Part shown: positions 40,659 to 52,719 of the stretch, one piece after another
Numbering within the stretch: the stretch's first letter is position 1
Layout: each line of letters opens with the position of its first letter
NCBI RefSeq assembly: GCF_005849285.1
Contig: NZ_CP040517.1
Coordinates: 1,742,501 to 1,806,500 of the forward strand
Direction: 5' to 3'
From: Luteithermobacter gelatinilyticus
Lineage (GTDB): Bacteria; Pseudomonadota; Alphaproteobacteria; Sphingomonadales; Emcibacteraceae
DNA: 64,000 nt
Notes under the pieces: generated by a model
The model's input: only the letters and a program-made list of their open reading frames with translations
Database searches by the model: none
Told to the model about the DNA's origin: nothing
Position numbers and translations under genes: made by a program

Positions 40659-42711
40659 GGGTTCCTGTCGCCTCCTCAGCTTCAGTATGGCCATTAAAAA
40701 TCGCGCTGCATTCTTCCATGATCCGGGAAGCGCGGGCGATCGGATTGGTCAGATAAAAGTCGGTTACCGGATAGACAAAGGGCTGATCCAGAATGTCTCC
40801 CGCTGTGCCGAACTCACCCCAGGAGCTTTGCGGTTTAACGTCCAGTTCAGCGAAATGCGGGTAGTCGGCATACAGTTTTTCCCGAAGCTGTCCCAGCGTA
40901 TCAAAGGGAAGGGTTTTGCCCAGTACATCGGACAGCGCCCGCAGGATTGTCCAGTCCTCTCGTGCGTCGCCGGGGCCAAAGATTACCTTCAGCGCCATCT
41001 GCACGCGGCCTTCTGTATTCACATACAGACCGGATTTTTCCGTATAGGCCACACCCGGCAGAATCACATCGGCGCTTTTCACACCTTCATCCCCGTGGCT
41101 CCCCTGATAAATAACAAAGGCCTTGTCCAGACGGCTTGAATCAAACTCATCGGCGCCCAGGTTGAAGACCACTTCGATATCCCCGTTTTCCACGCCATCG
41201 AAGATCGCCTCTATGCCGCCCTCACTGGTCAGGCCCAGATCCAGCCCCCCCACCCGGGCCGCCGCCGTATGCAGTACGTTAAAGCCGTTCCAGTCGTCGC
41301 GAATCATGCCGAATTTTTCGGCAATATCCCGCGCAGTCTTGAGGATGGCAGCACCGTCTTCACGGGCCAGCGCCCCCTGTCCCAAAATCAATATGGGTTT
41401 TTCGGCGGCTTCAAGAACTTTTGCAAAATCATGGCTGCCGGACAGGATATCGTTGAGCACAACCGCGCTGTCACCCAGATGATCCAACTTATAGGTCAGA
41501 TCAACTTTCGGCCCCACTGCTGCGATCCGGAATCGCGGATCATAGGTCCGGCGTCTAATACGGGCATTGATAATCGGCGCTTCCTTGCGCACGTCACTAC
41601 CGATGATCAGGCAGGCATCCGCCTCATCAATTCCGGCAATACCCGTATTGAACAGATATGCCGCCCGTGGCGCGGCGGGCAGTTTGGCGCCATCCTGACG
41701 GCACTCAAGTTTTGTCGCCCCCAGAGAGGTCAGTAGACCTTTAAGGGCATACATGCTTTCCACATCCTGAAGGTCACCAACAATACCGGCGATTTTGCTG
41801 CCATCAAGGCCTTTGAGCCTGTGGGCAATGGTCTCAAATGCCTCTTGCCAACTGGCTTCCACCAGTCTGCCGTCCTTACGCACATAAGGGCGGTCCAGAC
41901 GGCGAGCTTTCAGACCGTCCACGGCATGGCGTGTCTTGTCGGAAATCCATTCCTCATTCACATCTTCATGAAGACGCGGCAAAATCCGCATCACTTCCCG
42001 TCCGCGGCTGTCGGCCCGAATATTACTGCCAACGGCATCATGAACGTCGATGGTTTCCGTGTGCTTCAGCTCCCAGGGTCGGGCCTTGAAGGCATAGGGT
42101 TTGCTGGTCAATGCGCCCACGGGGCACAGATCCACCACATTGCCGGACAGTTCAGAACCAAACGCCTGTTCCTGATAAGTGGTGATTTCCATATTCTCCC
42201 CCCGCCCCACGGCGCCCAAAGCCGGAACACCGGCCACTTCATCGGCAAACCGCACGCACCGGGTACAGTGAATACAGCGGGTCATGATCGTCTTGATCAG
42301 CGGCCCCATGTATTTTTCCTTAACCGCCCGCTTGTTTTCATGGAAGCGATTCTGCCCCATGCCATAAGCCACTGCCTGGTCCTGTAGGTCACATTCCCCG
42401 CCCTGGTCGCAGATCGGGCAATCCAGCGGATGATTAATAAGCAGGAATTCCATCACCCCTTCGCGGGCTTTTTTCACCTTTGGCGTATTGGTGCGGATCA
42501 CCATGCCATCACCTGCGGGCATGGCGCAGGACGCAATCGGTTTGGGTGCTTTTTCCATTTCCACCAAGCACATGCGGCAGTTCCCGGCAATGGACAATCG
42601 CTCATGGTAACAGAAACGGGGAATTTCAATCCCGACCGCCTCACAGGCCTGTAAGACGGTCATACCGTCTTCTACAGTTACCTCAATTCCGTCAATCGTC
42701 AGCGTTGGCAT
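40651..42711 (-). CDS. nuoG: NADH-quinone oxidoreductase subunit G
   Basis: Large iron-sulfur subunit of the peripheral arm. The 686-residue protein begins with a [2Fe-2S] ferredoxin domain ([15 protein letters not shown]), then [18 protein letters not shown] and [10 protein letters not shown] for the tetranuclear clusters. A molybdopterin-oxidoreductase-like domain without cofactor follows. Its length matches the mitochondrial 75-kDa type rather than the longer enterobacterial NuoG. Nine bases after nuoF. Confidence 0.97.
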   Translation of the reverse strand: MPTLTIDGIEVTVEDGMTVLQACEAVGIEIPRFCYHERLSIAGNCRMCLVEMEKAPKPIASCAMPAGDGMVIRTNTPKVKKAREGVMEFLLINHPLDCPICDQGGECDLQDQAVAYGMGQNRFHENKRAVKEKYMGPLIKTIMTRCIHCTRCVRFADEVAGVPALGAVGRGENMEITTYQEQAFGSELSGNVVDLCPVGALTSKPYAFKARPWELKHTETIDVHDAVGSNIRADSRGREVMRILPRLHEDVNEEWISDKTRHAVDGLKARRLDRPYVRKDGRLVEASWQEAFETIAHRLKGLDGSKIAGIVGDLQDVESMYALKGLLTSLGATKLECRQDGAKLPAAPRAAYLFNTGIAGIDEADACLIIGSDVRKEAPIINARIRRRTYDPRFRIAAVGPKVDLTYKLDHLGDSAVVLNDILSGSHDFAKVLEAAEKPILILGQGALAREDGAAILKTARDIAEKFGMIRDDWNGFNVLHTAAARVGGLDLGLTSEGGIEAIFDGVENGDIEVVFNLGADEFDSSRLDKAFVIYQGSHGDEGVKSADVILPGVAYTEKSGLYVNTEGRVQMALKVIFGPGDAREDWTILRALSDVLGKTLPFDTLGQLREKLYADYPHFAELDVKPQSSWGEFGTAGDILDQPFVYPVTDFYLTNPIARASRIMEECSAIFNGHTEAEEATGTHG

Positions 42712-42720
42712 ATCCTACTC

Positions 42721-43998
42721 CTACGCAGCCTGTTTTTTATATTCTTGGATGCGGCGTTCCACCTCGGGGCGGAAATGACGCATCAGGCCCTGGATCGGCC
42801 AAGCCGCGGCATCGCCCAGCGCACAAATGGTGTGCCCTTCCACTTGTTTGGTCACATCCAGCAACATGTCAATCTCTTCCAGTTCTGCATTGCCGGTGAC
42901 CAGACGTTCCATGACCCGCCACATCCAGCCGGTGCCTTCACGACACGGCGTACACTGGCCGCAGCTTTCATGTTTGTAAAAAGCGGACAGCCGGGCAATG
43001 GCCTTGACGATATCCGTGGACTTGTCCATCACAATCACTGCCGCCGTGCCAAGACCGGACTGCACATCCCGCAGGCTGTCAAAATCCATGCGCACATCAT
43101 CACAGATGCTTTTGGGCAACACCGGAACCGAGGATCCCCCCGGAATCACCGCCAGCAGGTTGTCCCAGCCGCCGCGCACGCCCCCGCAGTGTTTTTCGAT
43201 CAGCTCCTTCAGGGGAATACCCATTTCCTCTTCCACCGTGCAGGGGTTGTTCACATGGCCTGAAATGCAGAACAGCTTGGTTCCAGTATTATTCGCCCGT
43301 CCCAGTCCCGCAAACCAGGCCCCGCCCCGACGCAAAATAGTGGGCACTACAGCAATGGATTCCACATTATTCACCGTGGTCGGGCAGCCAAACAGCCCCA
43401 CATTGGCCGGGAATGGCGGTTTGAGGCGCGGTTGACCTTTCTTGCCTTCCAGACTTTCAATCAGCGCAGTTTCCTCACCGCAGATATAGGCTCCAGCCCC
43501 CCGGTGCACATAAATATCGAAATCATAACCGCTACCGGCGGCATTTTTGCCAATCAGCCCCGCCGCATAGGCTTCCTCAATGGCCGCTTCCAGAACTTTG
43601 GCTTCCTGAACAAATTCGCCACGAATATAGATATAGGCTGCGACAGCGCGCATGGCGAAACCGGCCAGCAGGCAGCCTTCGATCAGCTTGTGCGGATCAT
43701 GGCGCATGATTTCCCGATCCTTGCAGGTGCCCGGCTCGCCTTCGTCTGCATTGACCACCAGGTAATTCGGCCGGCCGTCGCTTTCCTTGGGCATGAAGGA
43801 CCATTTCAGCCCCGTGGGAAAGCCCGCCCCGCCCCGGCCGCGCAAACCGGACGTTTTCACTTCCTCAATAATCCAGTCACCGCCTTTTTCCATCAGCGCC
43901 TTGGTACCGTCCCAATCGCCGCGTTTCTTTGCAGCCTCAAGCCCCCAGCTCTGAAAACCGTACAAATTGGTGAAGATACGATCCTTATCTGCAAGCAT
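42721..43998 (-). CDS. nuoF: NADH-quinone oxidoreductase subunit F
   Basis: Binds NADH and FMN and carries cluster N3. The 425-residue protein has the glycine-rich NADH site [13 protein letters not shown] (about residues 54-66), the FMN-binding [19 protein letters not shown] region, and the cluster motif [10 protein letters not shown]. The start overlaps the nuoE stop by one base (TAATG). Confidence 0.97.
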   Translation of the reverse strand: MLADKDRIFTNLYGFQSWGLEAAKKRGDWDGTKALMEKGGDWIIEEVKTSGLRGRGGAGFPTGLKWSFMPKESDGRPNYLVVNADEGEPGTCKDREIMRHDPHKLIEGCLLAGFAMRAVAAYIYIRGEFVQEAKVLEAAIEEAYAAGLIGKNAAGSGYDFDIYVHRGAGAYICGEETALIESLEGKKGQPRLKPPFPANVGLFGCPTTVNNVESIAVVPTILRRGGAWFAGLGRANNTGTKLFCISGHVNNPCTVEEEMGIPLKELIEKHCGGVRGGWDNLLAVIPGGSSVPVLPKSICDDVRMDFDSLRDVQSGLGTAAVIVMDKSTDIVKAIARLSAFYKHESCGQCTPCREGTGWMWRVMERLVTGNAELEEIDMLLDVTKQVEGHTICALGDAAAWPIQGLMRHFRPEVERRIQEYKKQAA

Positions 43999-44633
43999 TA
44001 TCCCTCACCTCCTTTACCGACATCCCCGGAAGCTGTATCCTTCGCAAAATCCTTCAACGTTGTGGGCCCGCCCATGGGACAGCAGGTAAACCGCGCCGTC
44101 TGGGGCCCGGCCTTGGGTTTTTCCCCCGCCTTGATGGCCCGGATAATCTGTTTCGTGCTGTCGGCATCAAGGTCTTCATAATATTCACCGCCATAGGCCA
44201 TCACCGGCGCATTCACACAGGCCCCGGCGCATTCCACTTCCAGAAGGGTAAATTCACCATCTTCCGTAGTTTCACCAAATCCAATGCCCAGCTCTTCCTT
44301 GCAGGCGGCCACCACATCGTCAGCCCCCCTGAGCCAGCACGGGGTCGTGGTGCATACCTCGATCACATGTTTGCCCACCGGTTTCAGGTTGTACATGGAA
44401 TAAAAGGTCGCCACCTCATGTACCCGGATATAGGGCATGTCCAGCATATCCGCGATATATTCCATGATCGGCACGGTAATCCAGCCGTTATTCTGCTCCT
44501 GCGCCTTGTGCAGCAGAGGCATTACTGCGCTCTGCTGGCGGCCTTCAGGATATTTGGCAATCTGTTTCTTCGCCCATTCCAGATTTTCCGGCGTGAACTC
44601 GAACTTTTCTGTTGGCTTGATACTCACGCTCAT
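43998..44633 (-). CDS. nuoE: NADH-quinone oxidoreductase subunit E
   Basis: Carries the [2Fe-2S] cluster N1a beside NuoF. The 211-residue protein has the thioredoxin-like fold with cluster ligands in [10 protein letters not shown] and [11 protein letters not shown]. The acidic and glycine-rich C-terminal tail after about residue 165 is longer than in E. coli, as usual in Alphaproteobacteria. The start overlaps nuoD by four bases (ATGA). Confidence 0.96.
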   Translation of the reverse strand: MSVSIKPTEKFEFTPENLEWAKKQIAKYPEGRQQSAVMPLLHKAQEQNNGWITVPIMEYIADMLDMPYIRVHEVATFYSMYNLKPVGKHVIEVCTTTPCWLRGADDVVAACKEELGIGFGETTEDGEFTLLEVECAGACVNAPVMAYGGEYYEDLDADSTKQIIRAIKAGEKPKAGPQTARFTCCPMGGPTTLKDFAKDTASGDVGKGGEG

Positions 44634-45808
44634 CGGTCAATTTCTCCGAACACAATATCATAAGACCCGATCAGGGCCGGAACGTCGGCCAGCATATGCC
44701 CCTTGGCAAGATGGTCCATGGACTGCAAGTGGGCAAATCCCGGCGCCCGGATTTTACAGCGATATGGCATATTAGATCCGTCAGATACCAAATAGACGCC
44801 AAACTCGCCTTTCGGAGCCTCCACGGCAACATAAACTTCGCCTTCCGGCACCTTGAAGCCTTCGGTATACAGCTTGAAGTGATGAATCAGGGCTTCCATG
44901 GAATTTTTCATTTCCGCCCGGCGCGGCGGCGCTACTTTTCGATTCTCCGACAGGACCGGTCCCTCCGGCATTTTCTCAAGACACTGTTTGATGATGTTTA
45001 CACTTTGCAGCATTTCTTCCAGCCGCAAGATGAAACGGTCATAACAGTCGCCATGTTTGCCGATCACCACATCAAAATCCAGCTCATCGTAACAGTCATA
45101 AGGCGCAGCCTTGCGAATATCCCAGGCGATACCACTGCCACGTAACATGGGACCGGAAAAGCCCCAGGCCTGGGCGTCTTCTGCGCTGACCACACCAATA
45201 TCCACATTGCGCTGCTTGAAGATCCGGTTTTCCACCACCAGAACCTCCATTTCCGCAAGGATCTTTGGATACTCTTCACAGAATTTCATGATCCTGTCCG
45301 CCAGACCGGCCGGCATATCCTGATGAACGCCGCCAGGACGGAAATAGTTGGCGTGCAGCCGTGCCCCGCAAACCGCCTCATAAAATTCCATCAGCTTTTC
45401 CCGTTCCTCAAACAACCACAGAATCGGGGTCAGCGCCCCCACATCCATGGCATGGGTGGTCACATTCAGAATGTGATTGAGGATCCGGCCAATTTCCGCA
45501 AACATCACCCTGAGATACTGACCACGTTTGGGCACTTCCAGCCCGAGCAGTTTTTCAATGGCCAGCACAAAGGCGTGTTCCTGATTCATCGGCGAGACAT
45601 AATCAAGACGGTCAAAATAAGGGATCGCCTGCAAGTAGGTTTTGTGTTCGATCAGCTTTTCCGTCCCACGGTGCAACAGACCGATATGAGGATCGCTGCG
45701 CTCCACCACCTCGCCGTCAAGCTCCAGAACCAGACGCAGCACACCGTGCGCTGCCGGGTGCTGAGGTCCGAAATTCAGGTTGAAATTCTTGATATCAACT
45801 TCGGTCAT
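44630..45808 (-). CDS. nuoD: NADH-quinone oxidoreductase subunit D
   Basis: The 49-kDa quinone-site subunit. The 392-residue protein shows [13 protein letters not shown] at the N-terminus, [13 protein letters not shown], and the C-terminal DPVMGEVDR-type end, here [11 protein letters not shown]. The ATG at 45808 overlaps the nuoC stop (TGATG) and is preceded by GGAGGG. NuoC and NuoD are separate genes, unlike the fused E. coli form. Confidence 0.97.
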   Translation of the reverse strand: MTEVDIKNFNLNFGPQHPAAHGVLRLVLELDGEVVERSDPHIGLLHRGTEKLIEHKTYLQAIPYFDRLDYVSPMNQEHAFVLAIEKLLGLEVPKRGQYLRVMFAEIGRILNHILNVTTHAMDVGALTPILWLFEEREKLMEFYEAVCGARLHANYFRPGGVHQDMPAGLADRIMKFCEEYPKILAEMEVLVVENRIFKQRNVDIGVVSAEDAQAWGFSGPMLRGSGIAWDIRKAAPYDCYDELDFDVVIGKHGDCYDRFILRLEEMLQSVNIIKQCLEKMPEGPVLSENRKVAPPRRAEMKNSMEALIHHFKLYTEGFKVPEGEVYVAVEAPKGEFGVYLVSDGSNMPYRCKIRAPGFAHLQSMDHLAKGHMLADVPALIGSYDIVFGEIDR

Positions 45809-46452
45809 CACTTACCCTCCTGCCCTTTGGCTTTCTCAGCAGCCTGTCCTTCAGCCTTCTCATCTCCGGGCAGAATATATTTGGCCCCTTCCCAGGGACT
45901 CATAAAATCGAATTTGCGAAATTCCTGCGCGAGCTTCACCGGCTCATACACCACACGTTTCTCTTCCTCGCTATAACGCAGTTCCACATAACCGGTAAGC
46001 GGGAAATCCTTGCGCAGCGGGAATCCCTGAAATCCATAATCAGTCAGGATACGGCGTAGATCCGGATTGCCGTCAAACATGATGCCGTACATGTCCCAGG
46101 CCTCCCGCTCATACCAGCCGGCGGAAGGAAACACCTCAACCACAGAGGGAACGGGGGTTTCTTCATCGGTCTGCACCTTGACCCGGATGCGCTGATTCTG
46201 GGTAATGCTCAGGAGATGATACACCACATCGAAACGTTTGCCGCGCTGCGGATAATCCACACCACACAAATCAATCAGTTGGGTAAACTTGCAGTTGGTA
46301 TCATCCCGCAAAAAGGTGAGCACTTTGACGATCTGGTCCGCCCGCGCCAAAAGTGTGAGTTCATCAAGAGCCACAATCGTACCGGTGACTTCATTGGGCA
46401 GGGCCCCTGCAATATGTTCGCCGAGCTCTTTGAGCGTCTCTTCAATACTCAT
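45808..46452 (-). CDS. nuoC: NADH-quinone oxidoreductase subunit C
   Basis: The 30-kDa subunit of the peripheral arm. The 214-residue protein has ERAWDMYGI-type motif, here [20 protein letters not shown], and the [12 protein letters not shown] segment following it. The C-terminal 25 residues are Glu/Lys/Ala-rich and poorly conserved. It lies 15 bases after nuoB. Confidence 0.96.
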   Translation of the reverse strand: MSIEETLKELGEHIAGALPNEVTGTIVALDELTLLARADQIVKVLTFLRDDTNCKFTQLIDLCGVDYPQRGKRFDVVYHLLSITQNQRIRVKVQTDEETPVPSVVEVFPSAGWYEREAWDMYGIMFDGNPDLRRILTDYGFQGFPLRKDFPLTGYVELRYSEEEKRVVYEPVKLAQEFRKFDFMSPWEGAKYILPGDEKAEGQAAEKAKGQEGK

Positions 46453-46467
46453 ATCGCCTCTCCCGCC

Positions 46468-47037
46468 TTAACGATCAATGGAGGCCGTACGGCGGATTTT
46501 TTTCTGCAATTGCAGAATACCGTACAGAAGCGCTTCGGCCGTCGGTGGACAGCCCGGCACATAAACATCCACCGGCACAATACGATCACAGCCGCGCACG
46601 ACCGAATAGGAATAGTGATAATAACCGCCGCCATTGGCACAGCTACCCATGGAAATTACATAACGGGGTTCGGACATCTGGTCATAGACCTTGCGCATGG
46701 CGGGGGCCATCTTGTTGGTCAGCGTGCCGGCCACGATCATCACATCCGACTGGCGCGGTGAAGCCCGGGGGGCAAAGCCGAACCGTTCCACATCATACCG
46801 GGGCATGCTGGCATGCATCATTTCCACAGCACAGCAGGCCAGCCCAAAAGTCATCCACCACAGGGACCCGGTTCGGGCCCAGGCAATCACATCATCAAGC
46901 GAGGTGACGACGAATCCCTTGTCAGCCAGCTCATCGGAAACGGACTTAAAATACGCATCCTGCTCAAGACCGGCCAGTTCCGCCTTGAGGTCGGCTGAGC
47001 CCACAGCAGAGCCCGGAGATGATAGTTGCTGAGACAT
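46468..47037 (-). CDS. nuoB: NADH-quinone oxidoreductase subunit B
   Basis: Holds cluster N2, which donates electrons to quinone. The 189-residue protein shows [11 protein letters not shown] with the paired cysteines, [10 protein letters not shown] and [14 protein letters not shown]. The ATG at 47037 follows GGGAGTAAAC; upstream in-frame ATGs fall inside nuoA. It starts two bases after the nuoA stop. Confidence 0.97.
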   Translation of the reverse strand: MSQQLSSPGSAVGSADLKAELAGLEQDAYFKSVSDELADKGFVVTSLDDVIAWARTGSLWWMTFGLACCAVEMMHASMPRYDVERFGFAPRASPRQSDVMIVAGTLTNKMAPAMRKVYDQMSEPRYVISMGSCANGGGYYHYSYSVVRGCDRIVPVDVYVPGCPPTAEALLYGILQLQKKIRRTASIDR

Positions 47038-47039
47038 GT

Positions 47040-47405
47040 TTACTCCCATTCCAGAGCCCCTTTCTTCCACTCATAGATAAAACCGATGGTCAGAATACCG
47101 AGGAACACCATCATGGACACAAATCCAAAAATGCCGATATGTCCGAGCGCCACGGCCCAGGGGAAGAGAAAGGCCACTTCCAGGTCAAAGATGATAAAAA
47201 GGATAGAGACCAGATAAAACCGCACATCAAACTGACGGCGCGCGTCGCCAAAGGCTTCAAAACCACACTCATAGGCCGAAAGCTTTTCCGCATCGGGGGC
47301 TTGCTTGGCCAGCAGCATGGGAAGCGTGAGAAAGACTCCCGACAGCACAATGGCGATCACAAAGAAAATAAGAATTGGAAGATATTCGAGCAGCATTTCG
47401 TTCAT
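47040..47405 (-). CDS. nuoA: NADH-quinone oxidoreductase subunit A
   Basis: Three-helix membrane subunit and first gene of the complex I operon. The 121-residue protein contains [25 protein letters not shown] split across the loop after helix 1, the family's best mark. AGGTAGGG lies before the ATG at 47405. The promoter should be in the gap 47406-47902. Confidence 0.96.
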   Translation of the reverse strand: MNEMLLEYLPILIFFVIAIVLSGVFLTLPMLLAKQAPDAEKLSAYECGFEAFGDARRQFDVRFYLVSILFIIFDLEVAFLFPWAVALGHIGIFGFVSMMVFLGILTIGFIYEWKKGALEWE

Positions 47406-47902
47406 CTGTGCCCTACCTTTTCATAACTATAGTCCTCAGGCAGGTTTTCCACCCATCCACCAGAACCACTGCCTAAAAGATTCCGGCGCCTCGCAGGATT
47501 TGGACATACATAACGCAGTCAGGTTCAAGATGAAACATATAACTTGTTTTGCGCCAAATCCCCCGCCGACCACCCGTTGTGATCAACGTGAACGTTATGG
47601 GCCTGTTAATAGACTCTCAGAGGAGAAATTGCCAATAATTTTTTGGTAAAATCGGAAATAAAAATACCCCCCGCAAGACAACGCAGATCCCGCATGAGTC
47701 GGAACAAAATAATCCGCGTTGCCAAATTCCCCCACCCCCCTTCTGAAACCTATTCACAATTCACTCTAAAAGACAACACAAAACCGATGCGCCTTGTGGC
47801 CTTTTATACCAGGGCTTCTGCAAACGGATCCTGAAAAAAAGGTAAGCTCCTGAAATACGGAGATAAATTTAAAAGACTAGAAAAAAGAAGATAAGGAAGT
47901 TA
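47406..47902. other. Gap between tRNA-Asp and nuoA
   Basis: No gene is supported here. The stretch probably contains the nuo operon promoter, which I could not place with confidence. It holds one truncated copy (D) of the hairpin repeat family at 47746-47770. Confidence 0.4.
47746..47770 (-). repeat. Hairpin repeat copy D (truncated)
   Basis: On the minus strand it reads TTTAGAGTGAATTG followed by TGAATAGGTT. This matches the left arm and about ten bases of the centre of copies C and G. The right arm is absent, so this is a decayed or partial copy. Confidence 0.6.
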
Positions 47903-47979
47903 TGGCGGGAGTGACGGGGCTCGAACCCGCGACCTCTGGCGTGACAGGCCAGCGCTCTAACCAACTGAGCTACACCCCC
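47903..47979 (-). tRNA. tRNA-Asp (GTC)
   Basis: A 77-base cloverleaf on the minus strand: acceptor GGGGGTG/CACTCCC, anticodon stem CTGGC/GCCAG with loop CTGTCAC giving anticodon GTC, and an encoded CCA end. It sits between tRNA-Val and nuoA, a common alphaproteobacterial arrangement. Confidence 0.97.
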
Positions 47980-48088
47980 CGGGTGCGTGCGACTGATTTA
48001 GGGGATGACCCCGATCAAGTCAAGCAACTTTTTTTGTTTTTTTACACGACAAAACAAACAAACTAAGTTGCTGTAATCTTTGAAGGAA

Positions 48089-48164
<76 letters not shown>

Positions 48165-48237
48165 GTTTTTTCCTTCATCACGGCGTCTTGTCACCGTGTG
48201 GCTGCATATCTAACGCCTGTTCACAAACTTGTAAAGA

Positions 48238-48277
48238 ATAAAAAAGACGGTTGGCAAAAAAAATGCCAACCGTCTTT
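48238..48277 (-). terminator. Intrinsic terminator of hupB
   Basis: Perfect 14-bp stem AAAGACGGTTGGCA/TGCCAACCGTCTTT with a seven-base loop, followed by T residues on the minus strand. It starts 14 bases after the hupB stop codon. Confidence 0.93.
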
Positions 48278-48291
48278 AAAAACAAGCAGAA

Positions 48292-48567
48292 TTACTTGTT
48301 TACAGCGTCTTTAAGCGCTTTACCTGCCTTGAATTTCGGCTGTTTGGAAGCCGGAATCTGGATTTTTTCGCCTGTGCGGGGGTTACGACCCTCGCTCGCA
48401 GCACGTTCTGCGACACTGAAAGTCCCAAAACCTACAAGGCGAACTTCGTCACCAGAGGACAGAGATTCAGTAATAGCATTGAAAACACCGTCCACAGCCT
48501 GTGCTGCATCTGCTTTAGAGATATTAGCGGCTGAAGCGACGCTGGCGATAAGATCGTTCTTATTCAC
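48292..48567 (-). CDS. hupB: DNA-binding protein HU
   Basis: Histone-like nucleoid protein that bends DNA as a dimer. The 91-residue product begins [11 protein letters not shown] and carries the DNA-arm motif [15 protein letters not shown], the HU/IHF signature. The start is GTG at 48567, supported by GGGGAAG upstream and the standard HU length; a longer ATG frame would add an unconserved N-terminus. The lon-hupB order is typical. Confidence 0.96.
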   Translation of the reverse strand: MNKNDLIASVASAANISKADAAQAVDGVFNAITESLSSGDEVRLVGFGTFSVAERAASEGRNPRTGEKIQIPASKQPKFKAGKALKDAVNK

Positions 48568-48725
48568 TATCTTCCCCTTTTTGTGAGTATACTTGAACTG
48601 GTTATGAAGCGGTTGCAGTTTAGACAGCATTTTTTGTTCCGTCAAAGGGAAAACCCACCAAAACTGCGGTTTTTTGCAATAAAGTTTGCTTGACATTGAC
48701 AGAAAAAAACTTTTACGGCCCATAA

Positions 48726-48756
48726 AAAACGCCCGGTTTCCACAACCGGACGTTTT
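48726..48756 (-). terminator. Intrinsic terminator of lon
   Basis: AAAACGTCCGGTT pairs with AACCGGGCGTTTT (one mismatch allowed as G-U) around a five-base loop on the minus strand, and is followed by further T. It lies 78 bases past the lon stop. Confidence 0.85.
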
Positions 48757-48833
48757 AAAGACGGCTATCGTCCCATCCATAGGGTTCACTGGCCAGGACT
48801 CAGTTTTGCAGCCCCTCGAAAACGGCCCCGGTT

Positions 48834-51227
48834 TTAATGGCGCACCCGCTCTTCAAAATCAGAATCGTCGGCATTTTCAGCCAGTGGCGCAACCGGTTCC
48901 ACATCTTCCGGATCAAGCGGAATAAGCGGGGAAACCAGAGCATGTTCCAGCACTTCTCCCACCGCGGAAACCGGCACGATTTCAAGTCCCTTTTTCACAT
49001 TATCCGGAATTTCGGCCAGATCCTTTTCATTGTCGATGGGGATCAGCACCTTCTTGATCCCGCTTCTGAGCGCCGCAAGGAGTTTTTCCTTCAGTCCGCC
49101 AATGGGCAGCACCCTGCCCCTCAGACTGATTTCGCCAGTCATGGCCACATCCCGGCGCACGGGATTGTTGGTCAGAACTGAAACGATAGAGGTGATCATG
49201 GCCACCCCGGCCGACGGGCCATCCTTGGGGGTGGCTCCTTCGGGCACGTGAATATGAATATCCGTCTTGTCAAAAGTGCCCGGCTGGATGCCGTAATCCA
49301 GAGCCTTGGAGCGAACATAGCTCATGGCCGCGCGGATCGATTCCTGCATCACATCGCCGAGTTTTCCGGTAATGGTGGTCCGTCCTTTACCCGGTGAAAC
49401 AATCGCTTCGATGGCCAGGATATCCCCACCCACTTCTGTCCAGGCAAGACCGGTGGTCACCCCGACCATATCGGTATCTTCCAGTTCTCCGAAACGGAAG
49501 CGTTTCACACCGGCATATTTTTCCAGATTGCGGGCGGTGATGTGGACGCTTTTCTTTTTGCCAATCACGATTTCCTTCACCGCCTTGCGCACCAGATTGG
49601 CGATTTCACGCTCCAGGTTACGCACTCCGGCTTCGCGGGTGTAATAGCGGATCAGGTCCCTCAGCGCCGCTTCGGAAATAGACCATTCATTTTCTTTAAG
49701 ACCATGATCTTTCTGCTGCTTCGGCACAAGATGCCGTTTGGCGATTTCCACCTTCTCATCCTCGGTGTATCCCGACAGGCGAATAATCTCCATACGGTCC
49801 ATCAAGGGCTGCGGCATGTTCAGGGTATTGGCCGTGGTGATAAACATCACATCGGACAAGTCATAATCCACTTCAAGATAGTGGTCGTTGAATTTGCTGT
49901 TCTGTTCCGGGTCCAGAACCTCAAGCAGGGCAGACGCCGGATCACCGCGATAATCAGCGCCCATCTTATCAATTTCATCGAGCAGAAACAGCGGATTACT
50001 CGATCCGGCTTTTTTCATGTTCTGGATAATCTTGCCGGGCATGGACCCGATATAAGTCCGGCGATGCCCGCGAATTTCGGCCTCATCACGCACGCCGCCG
50101 ACAGAAAAGCGCACAAAGTTACGCCCTGTCGCCGTGGCAATCGACTTACCAAGAGACGTTTTCCCGACACCCGGCGGCCCCACCAGACACAGAATCGGCC
50201 CTTTAAGCTTCTTGGCCCGTTGCTGAACCGCCAGATATTCCAGGATACGCTCCTTGACCTTCTCAAGGCCATAATGATCCTTGTTCAGAATCTCCTCAGC
50301 CTGTTTGAGATCGCTTTTGACTTTGGATTTTTTGCCCCACGGCAAAGACAGAAGCCAATCCAGATAGTTACGAACCACTGTCGCCTCTGCGGACATAGGG
50401 CTCATGGATTTCAGCTTTTTCAGTTCCGCATTGGCTTTTTCGCGGGCTTCCTTGCTGAGTTTGGTTTTCTTGATTTTTTCTTCAAGCTCGGACAGCTCAT
50501 CACGGCCGTCTTCGGATTCCCCCAGTTCCCGCTGAATGGCTTTCATCTGCTCATTCAGATAATATTCGCGCTGGGTTTTTTCCATCTGGCTTTTGACGCG
50601 ACGGCGAATCCTTTTCTCCACCTGCATCACGCCGATTTCCGCCTCCATATACCCCAGAATCTTTTCGAGCCGCTGCTCCACATCAGGGTTTTCCAAAAGC
50701 TCCTGTTTGTCGGCAATCTTCAGCGACAAATGAGATGTGACCACATCCGCAAGCTTTTCCGGTTCTTCTACCTGTTTTACAGAGGCCAGCACCTCGGGCG
50801 GAATTTTTTTGTTCAGTTTAACGTATTGATCAAATTGCGAAACCACGGAACGGGCCAGAGCTTTGACCTCATTCTTTTCCGCACTGACCGTCGGAATATT
50901 TTCCACTTCCGCTTCAAAAAAAGCGTCATTATCCCGGTATCTTACAATACGGGCACGACGGTCTCCTTCCACCAGAACCTTGACCGTGCCATCAGGCAGC
51001 TTCAGCAGTTGCAGGACATTGGCTAATGTCCCCACCTGATAAATATCCTCGGTCCCCGGATCGTCCTGATTGGCGTCTTTCTGGGACACCAACAAAATCT
51101 GCTTATCCTCTTCCATGACATTTTCAAGGGCTCGCACAGATTTTTCGCGCCCGACAAACAGCGGCACGATCATATGTGGAAACACCACAATGTCTCTTAG
51201 AGGCAAAATCGGAAATACAGTGCTCAT
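48834..51227 (-). CDS. lon: ATP-dependent protease Lon
   Basis: Hexameric AAA+ protease degrading misfolded and regulatory proteins. The 797-residue protein has the N-terminal LON substrate domain ([14 protein letters not shown]), a coiled-coil stretch, Walker [10 protein letters not shown] near 349, and the catalytic dyad Ser672 in DGPSAGVAM with a lysine near 715 in GGLKEK. It sits between clpX and hupB with its own terminator, forming a proteostasis cluster with clpX, clpP and tig. Confidence 0.97.
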   Translation of the reverse strand: MSTVFPILPLRDIVVFPHMIVPLFVGREKSVRALENVMEEDKQILLVSQKDANQDDPGTEDIYQVGTLANVLQLLKLPDGTVKVLVEGDRRARIVRYRDNDAFFEAEVENIPTVSAEKNEVKALARSVVSQFDQYVKLNKKIPPEVLASVKQVEEPEKLADVVTSHLSLKIADKQELLENPDVEQRLEKILGYMEAEIGVMQVEKRIRRRVKSQMEKTQREYYLNEQMKAIQRELGESEDGRDELSELEEKIKKTKLSKEAREKANAELKKLKSMSPMSAEATVVRNYLDWLLSLPWGKKSKVKSDLKQAEEILNKDHYGLEKVKERILEYLAVQQRAKKLKGPILCLVGPPGVGKTSLGKSIATATGRNFVRFSVGGVRDEAEIRGHRRTYIGSMPGKIIQNMKKAGSSNPLFLLDEIDKMGADYRGDPASALLEVLDPEQNSKFNDHYLEVDYDLSDVMFITTANTLNMPQPLMDRMEIIRLSGYTEDEKVEIAKRHLVPKQQKDHGLKENEWSISEAALRDLIRYYTREAGVRNLEREIANLVRKAVKEIVIGKKKSVHITARNLEKYAGVKRFRFGELEDTDMVGVTTGLAWTEVGGDILAIEAIVSPGKGRTTITGKLGDVMQESIRAAMSYVRSKALDYGIQPGTFDKTDIHIHVPEGATPKDGPSAGVAMITSIVSVLTNNPVRRDVAMTGEISLRGRVLPIGGLKEKLLAALRSGIKKVLIPIDNEKDLAEIPDNVKKGLEIVPVSAVGEVLEHALVSPLIPLDPEDVEPVAPLAENADDSDFEERVRH

Positions 51228-51450
51228 AGGCGTCTATTCTACTCGCTAAGTTGAGATATAACTGTGTAATTCATACACAGGAAGTAAGAACGAACCAGGA
51301 AAGTTTCAAGAGCGAAACGGGTTTTTCTGCGCCGGAACGCGGGGCCTGGCGTGTTATCGCCCGCAAGCAATCGCCCCCCTTTACGCCTCATCCCATCCGG
51401 TACAGTCCGGCATGAGTCGGCGTGGACCGACAGGTCCGGGCAAAAACCCC

Positions 51451-52719
51451 TCAGGCCCCTGCCCCGACTTCTTCTTTTTTCTTGTCAGTATAGATATAAA
51501 GCGGTTTGCCTTTGCCTTCGACCACGTCGCTGTTGATCACAACTTCTTCGACACCTTCAAGGCCCGGCAATTCAAACATGGTATCCAGCAAAATATCTTC
51601 CATGATGGACCGCAGACCACGCGCCCCCGTTTTCCGGGCGATGGCCCGACGGGCAATGGCCAAAAGCGCATCATCGGTGAAGGTCAGCTCGACATCCTCC
51701 ATGGCAAACAGGCGCTGATATTGTTTGACAAGCGCATTTTTGGGTTTGCTGAGGATTTCGACCAAGGCATTTTCATCCAGATCCGTCAGGGTCGCCAGCA
51801 CCGGCAACCGGCCAATAAATTCAGGAATGAGCCCGAATTTCAGCAGGTCCTCAGGCTCCAGATCCATCAACAATTCACCGATTTTCTGCTCTTCGGCGCT
51901 GCTAACCTTGGCCCCAAAGCCGATGGATTTTCCTTCACGGCGTTGGGCAATGATCCGGTCCAGTCCGGCAAAGGCCCCGCCACAGATAAACAGGATATTG
52001 GTCGTATCCACCTGCAGGAACTCCTGCTGCGGATGTTTGCGCCCACCCTGAGGCGGCACGCTGGCGACCGTGCCTTCCATGATTTTCAGCAAGGCCTGCT
52101 GCACCCCTTCGCCGGACACGTCGCGGGTAATGGAGGGGTTGTCGGATTTACGGCTGATTTTATCCACTTCGTCAATATAGACGATCCCGCGCTGGGCCCG
52201 TTCCACATTATAATCAGCGGCCTGCAGCAATTTCAGGATAATGTTTTCCACATCTTCACCCACATACCCCGCTTCGGTCAGGGTCGTGGCGTCGGCCATG
52301 GTGAAAGGCACATCAATAATCCGGGCCAGTGTCTGGGCCAGCAATGTTTTACCACATCCCGTGGGCCCCACCAGCAGAATATTTGATTTCGCCAGCTCCA
52401 CATCGTTATTGCTGCCCGCATGTTGCAGCCTTTTGTAATGATTGTGAACCGCAACAGACAAAACCTTCTTGGCCTGGTCCTGGCCAATTACATAATCATC
52501 AAGCACGGAAAGAATTTCCAACGGTGTCGGCACACCATCACGGGATTTGGACAGCGCCGTCTTGTTTTCTTCCCGGATAATATCCATGCACAATTCGACG
52601 CATTCGTCGCAAATAAACACGGTAGGTCCGGCAATCAGCTTTTTGACTTCATGCTGGCTTTTGCCGCAGAAAGAACAATAAAGAGTACTTTTTGATTCGC
52701 CAGAATTTGTTTTAGTCAT
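51451..52719 (-). CDS. clpX: ClpX ATPase, specificity subunit of ClpXP
   Basis: Unfoldase that feeds substrates into ClpP. The 422-residue protein has the N-terminal zinc-binding domain (Cys15, Cys18, Cys37, Cys40), Walker A GPTGCGKT, Walker B YIDEVDKI and the ClpP-docking loop region around IGF. In Alphaproteobacteria ClpXP degrades cell-cycle regulators such as CtrA. It is separated from clpP by a 370-495 base gap, so co-transcription is not certain. Confidence 0.97.
   Translation of the reverse strand: MTKTNSGESKSTLYCSFCGKSQHEVKKLIAGPTVFICDECVELCMDIIREENKTALSKSRDGVPTPLEILSVLDDYVIGQDQAKKVLSVAVHNHYKRLQHAGSNNDVELAKSNILLVGPTGCGKTLLAQTLARIIDVPFTMADATTLTEAGYVGEDVENIILKLLQAADYNVERAQRGIVYIDEVDKISRKSDNPSITRDVSGEGVQQALLKIMEGTVASVPPQGGRKHPQQEFLQVDTTNILFICGGAFAGLDRIIAQRREGKSIGFGAKVSSAEEQKIGELLMDLEPEDLLKFGLIPEFIGRLPVLATLTDLDENALVEILSKPKNALVKQYQRLFAMEDVELTFTDDALLAIARRAIARKTGARGLRSIMEDILLDTMFELPGLEGVEEVVINSDVVEGKGKPLYIYTDKKKEEVGAGA

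Noticed and set aside
47643-47834. 63-codon plus-strand frame in the nuoA upstream gap
   Set aside because: No ribosome binding site, no conserved-looking segment, and it runs through a truncated hairpin repeat.
49542-51026. 494-codon plus-strand frame opposite lon
   Set aside because: Antisense shadow of a certain gene with no recognisable motif.
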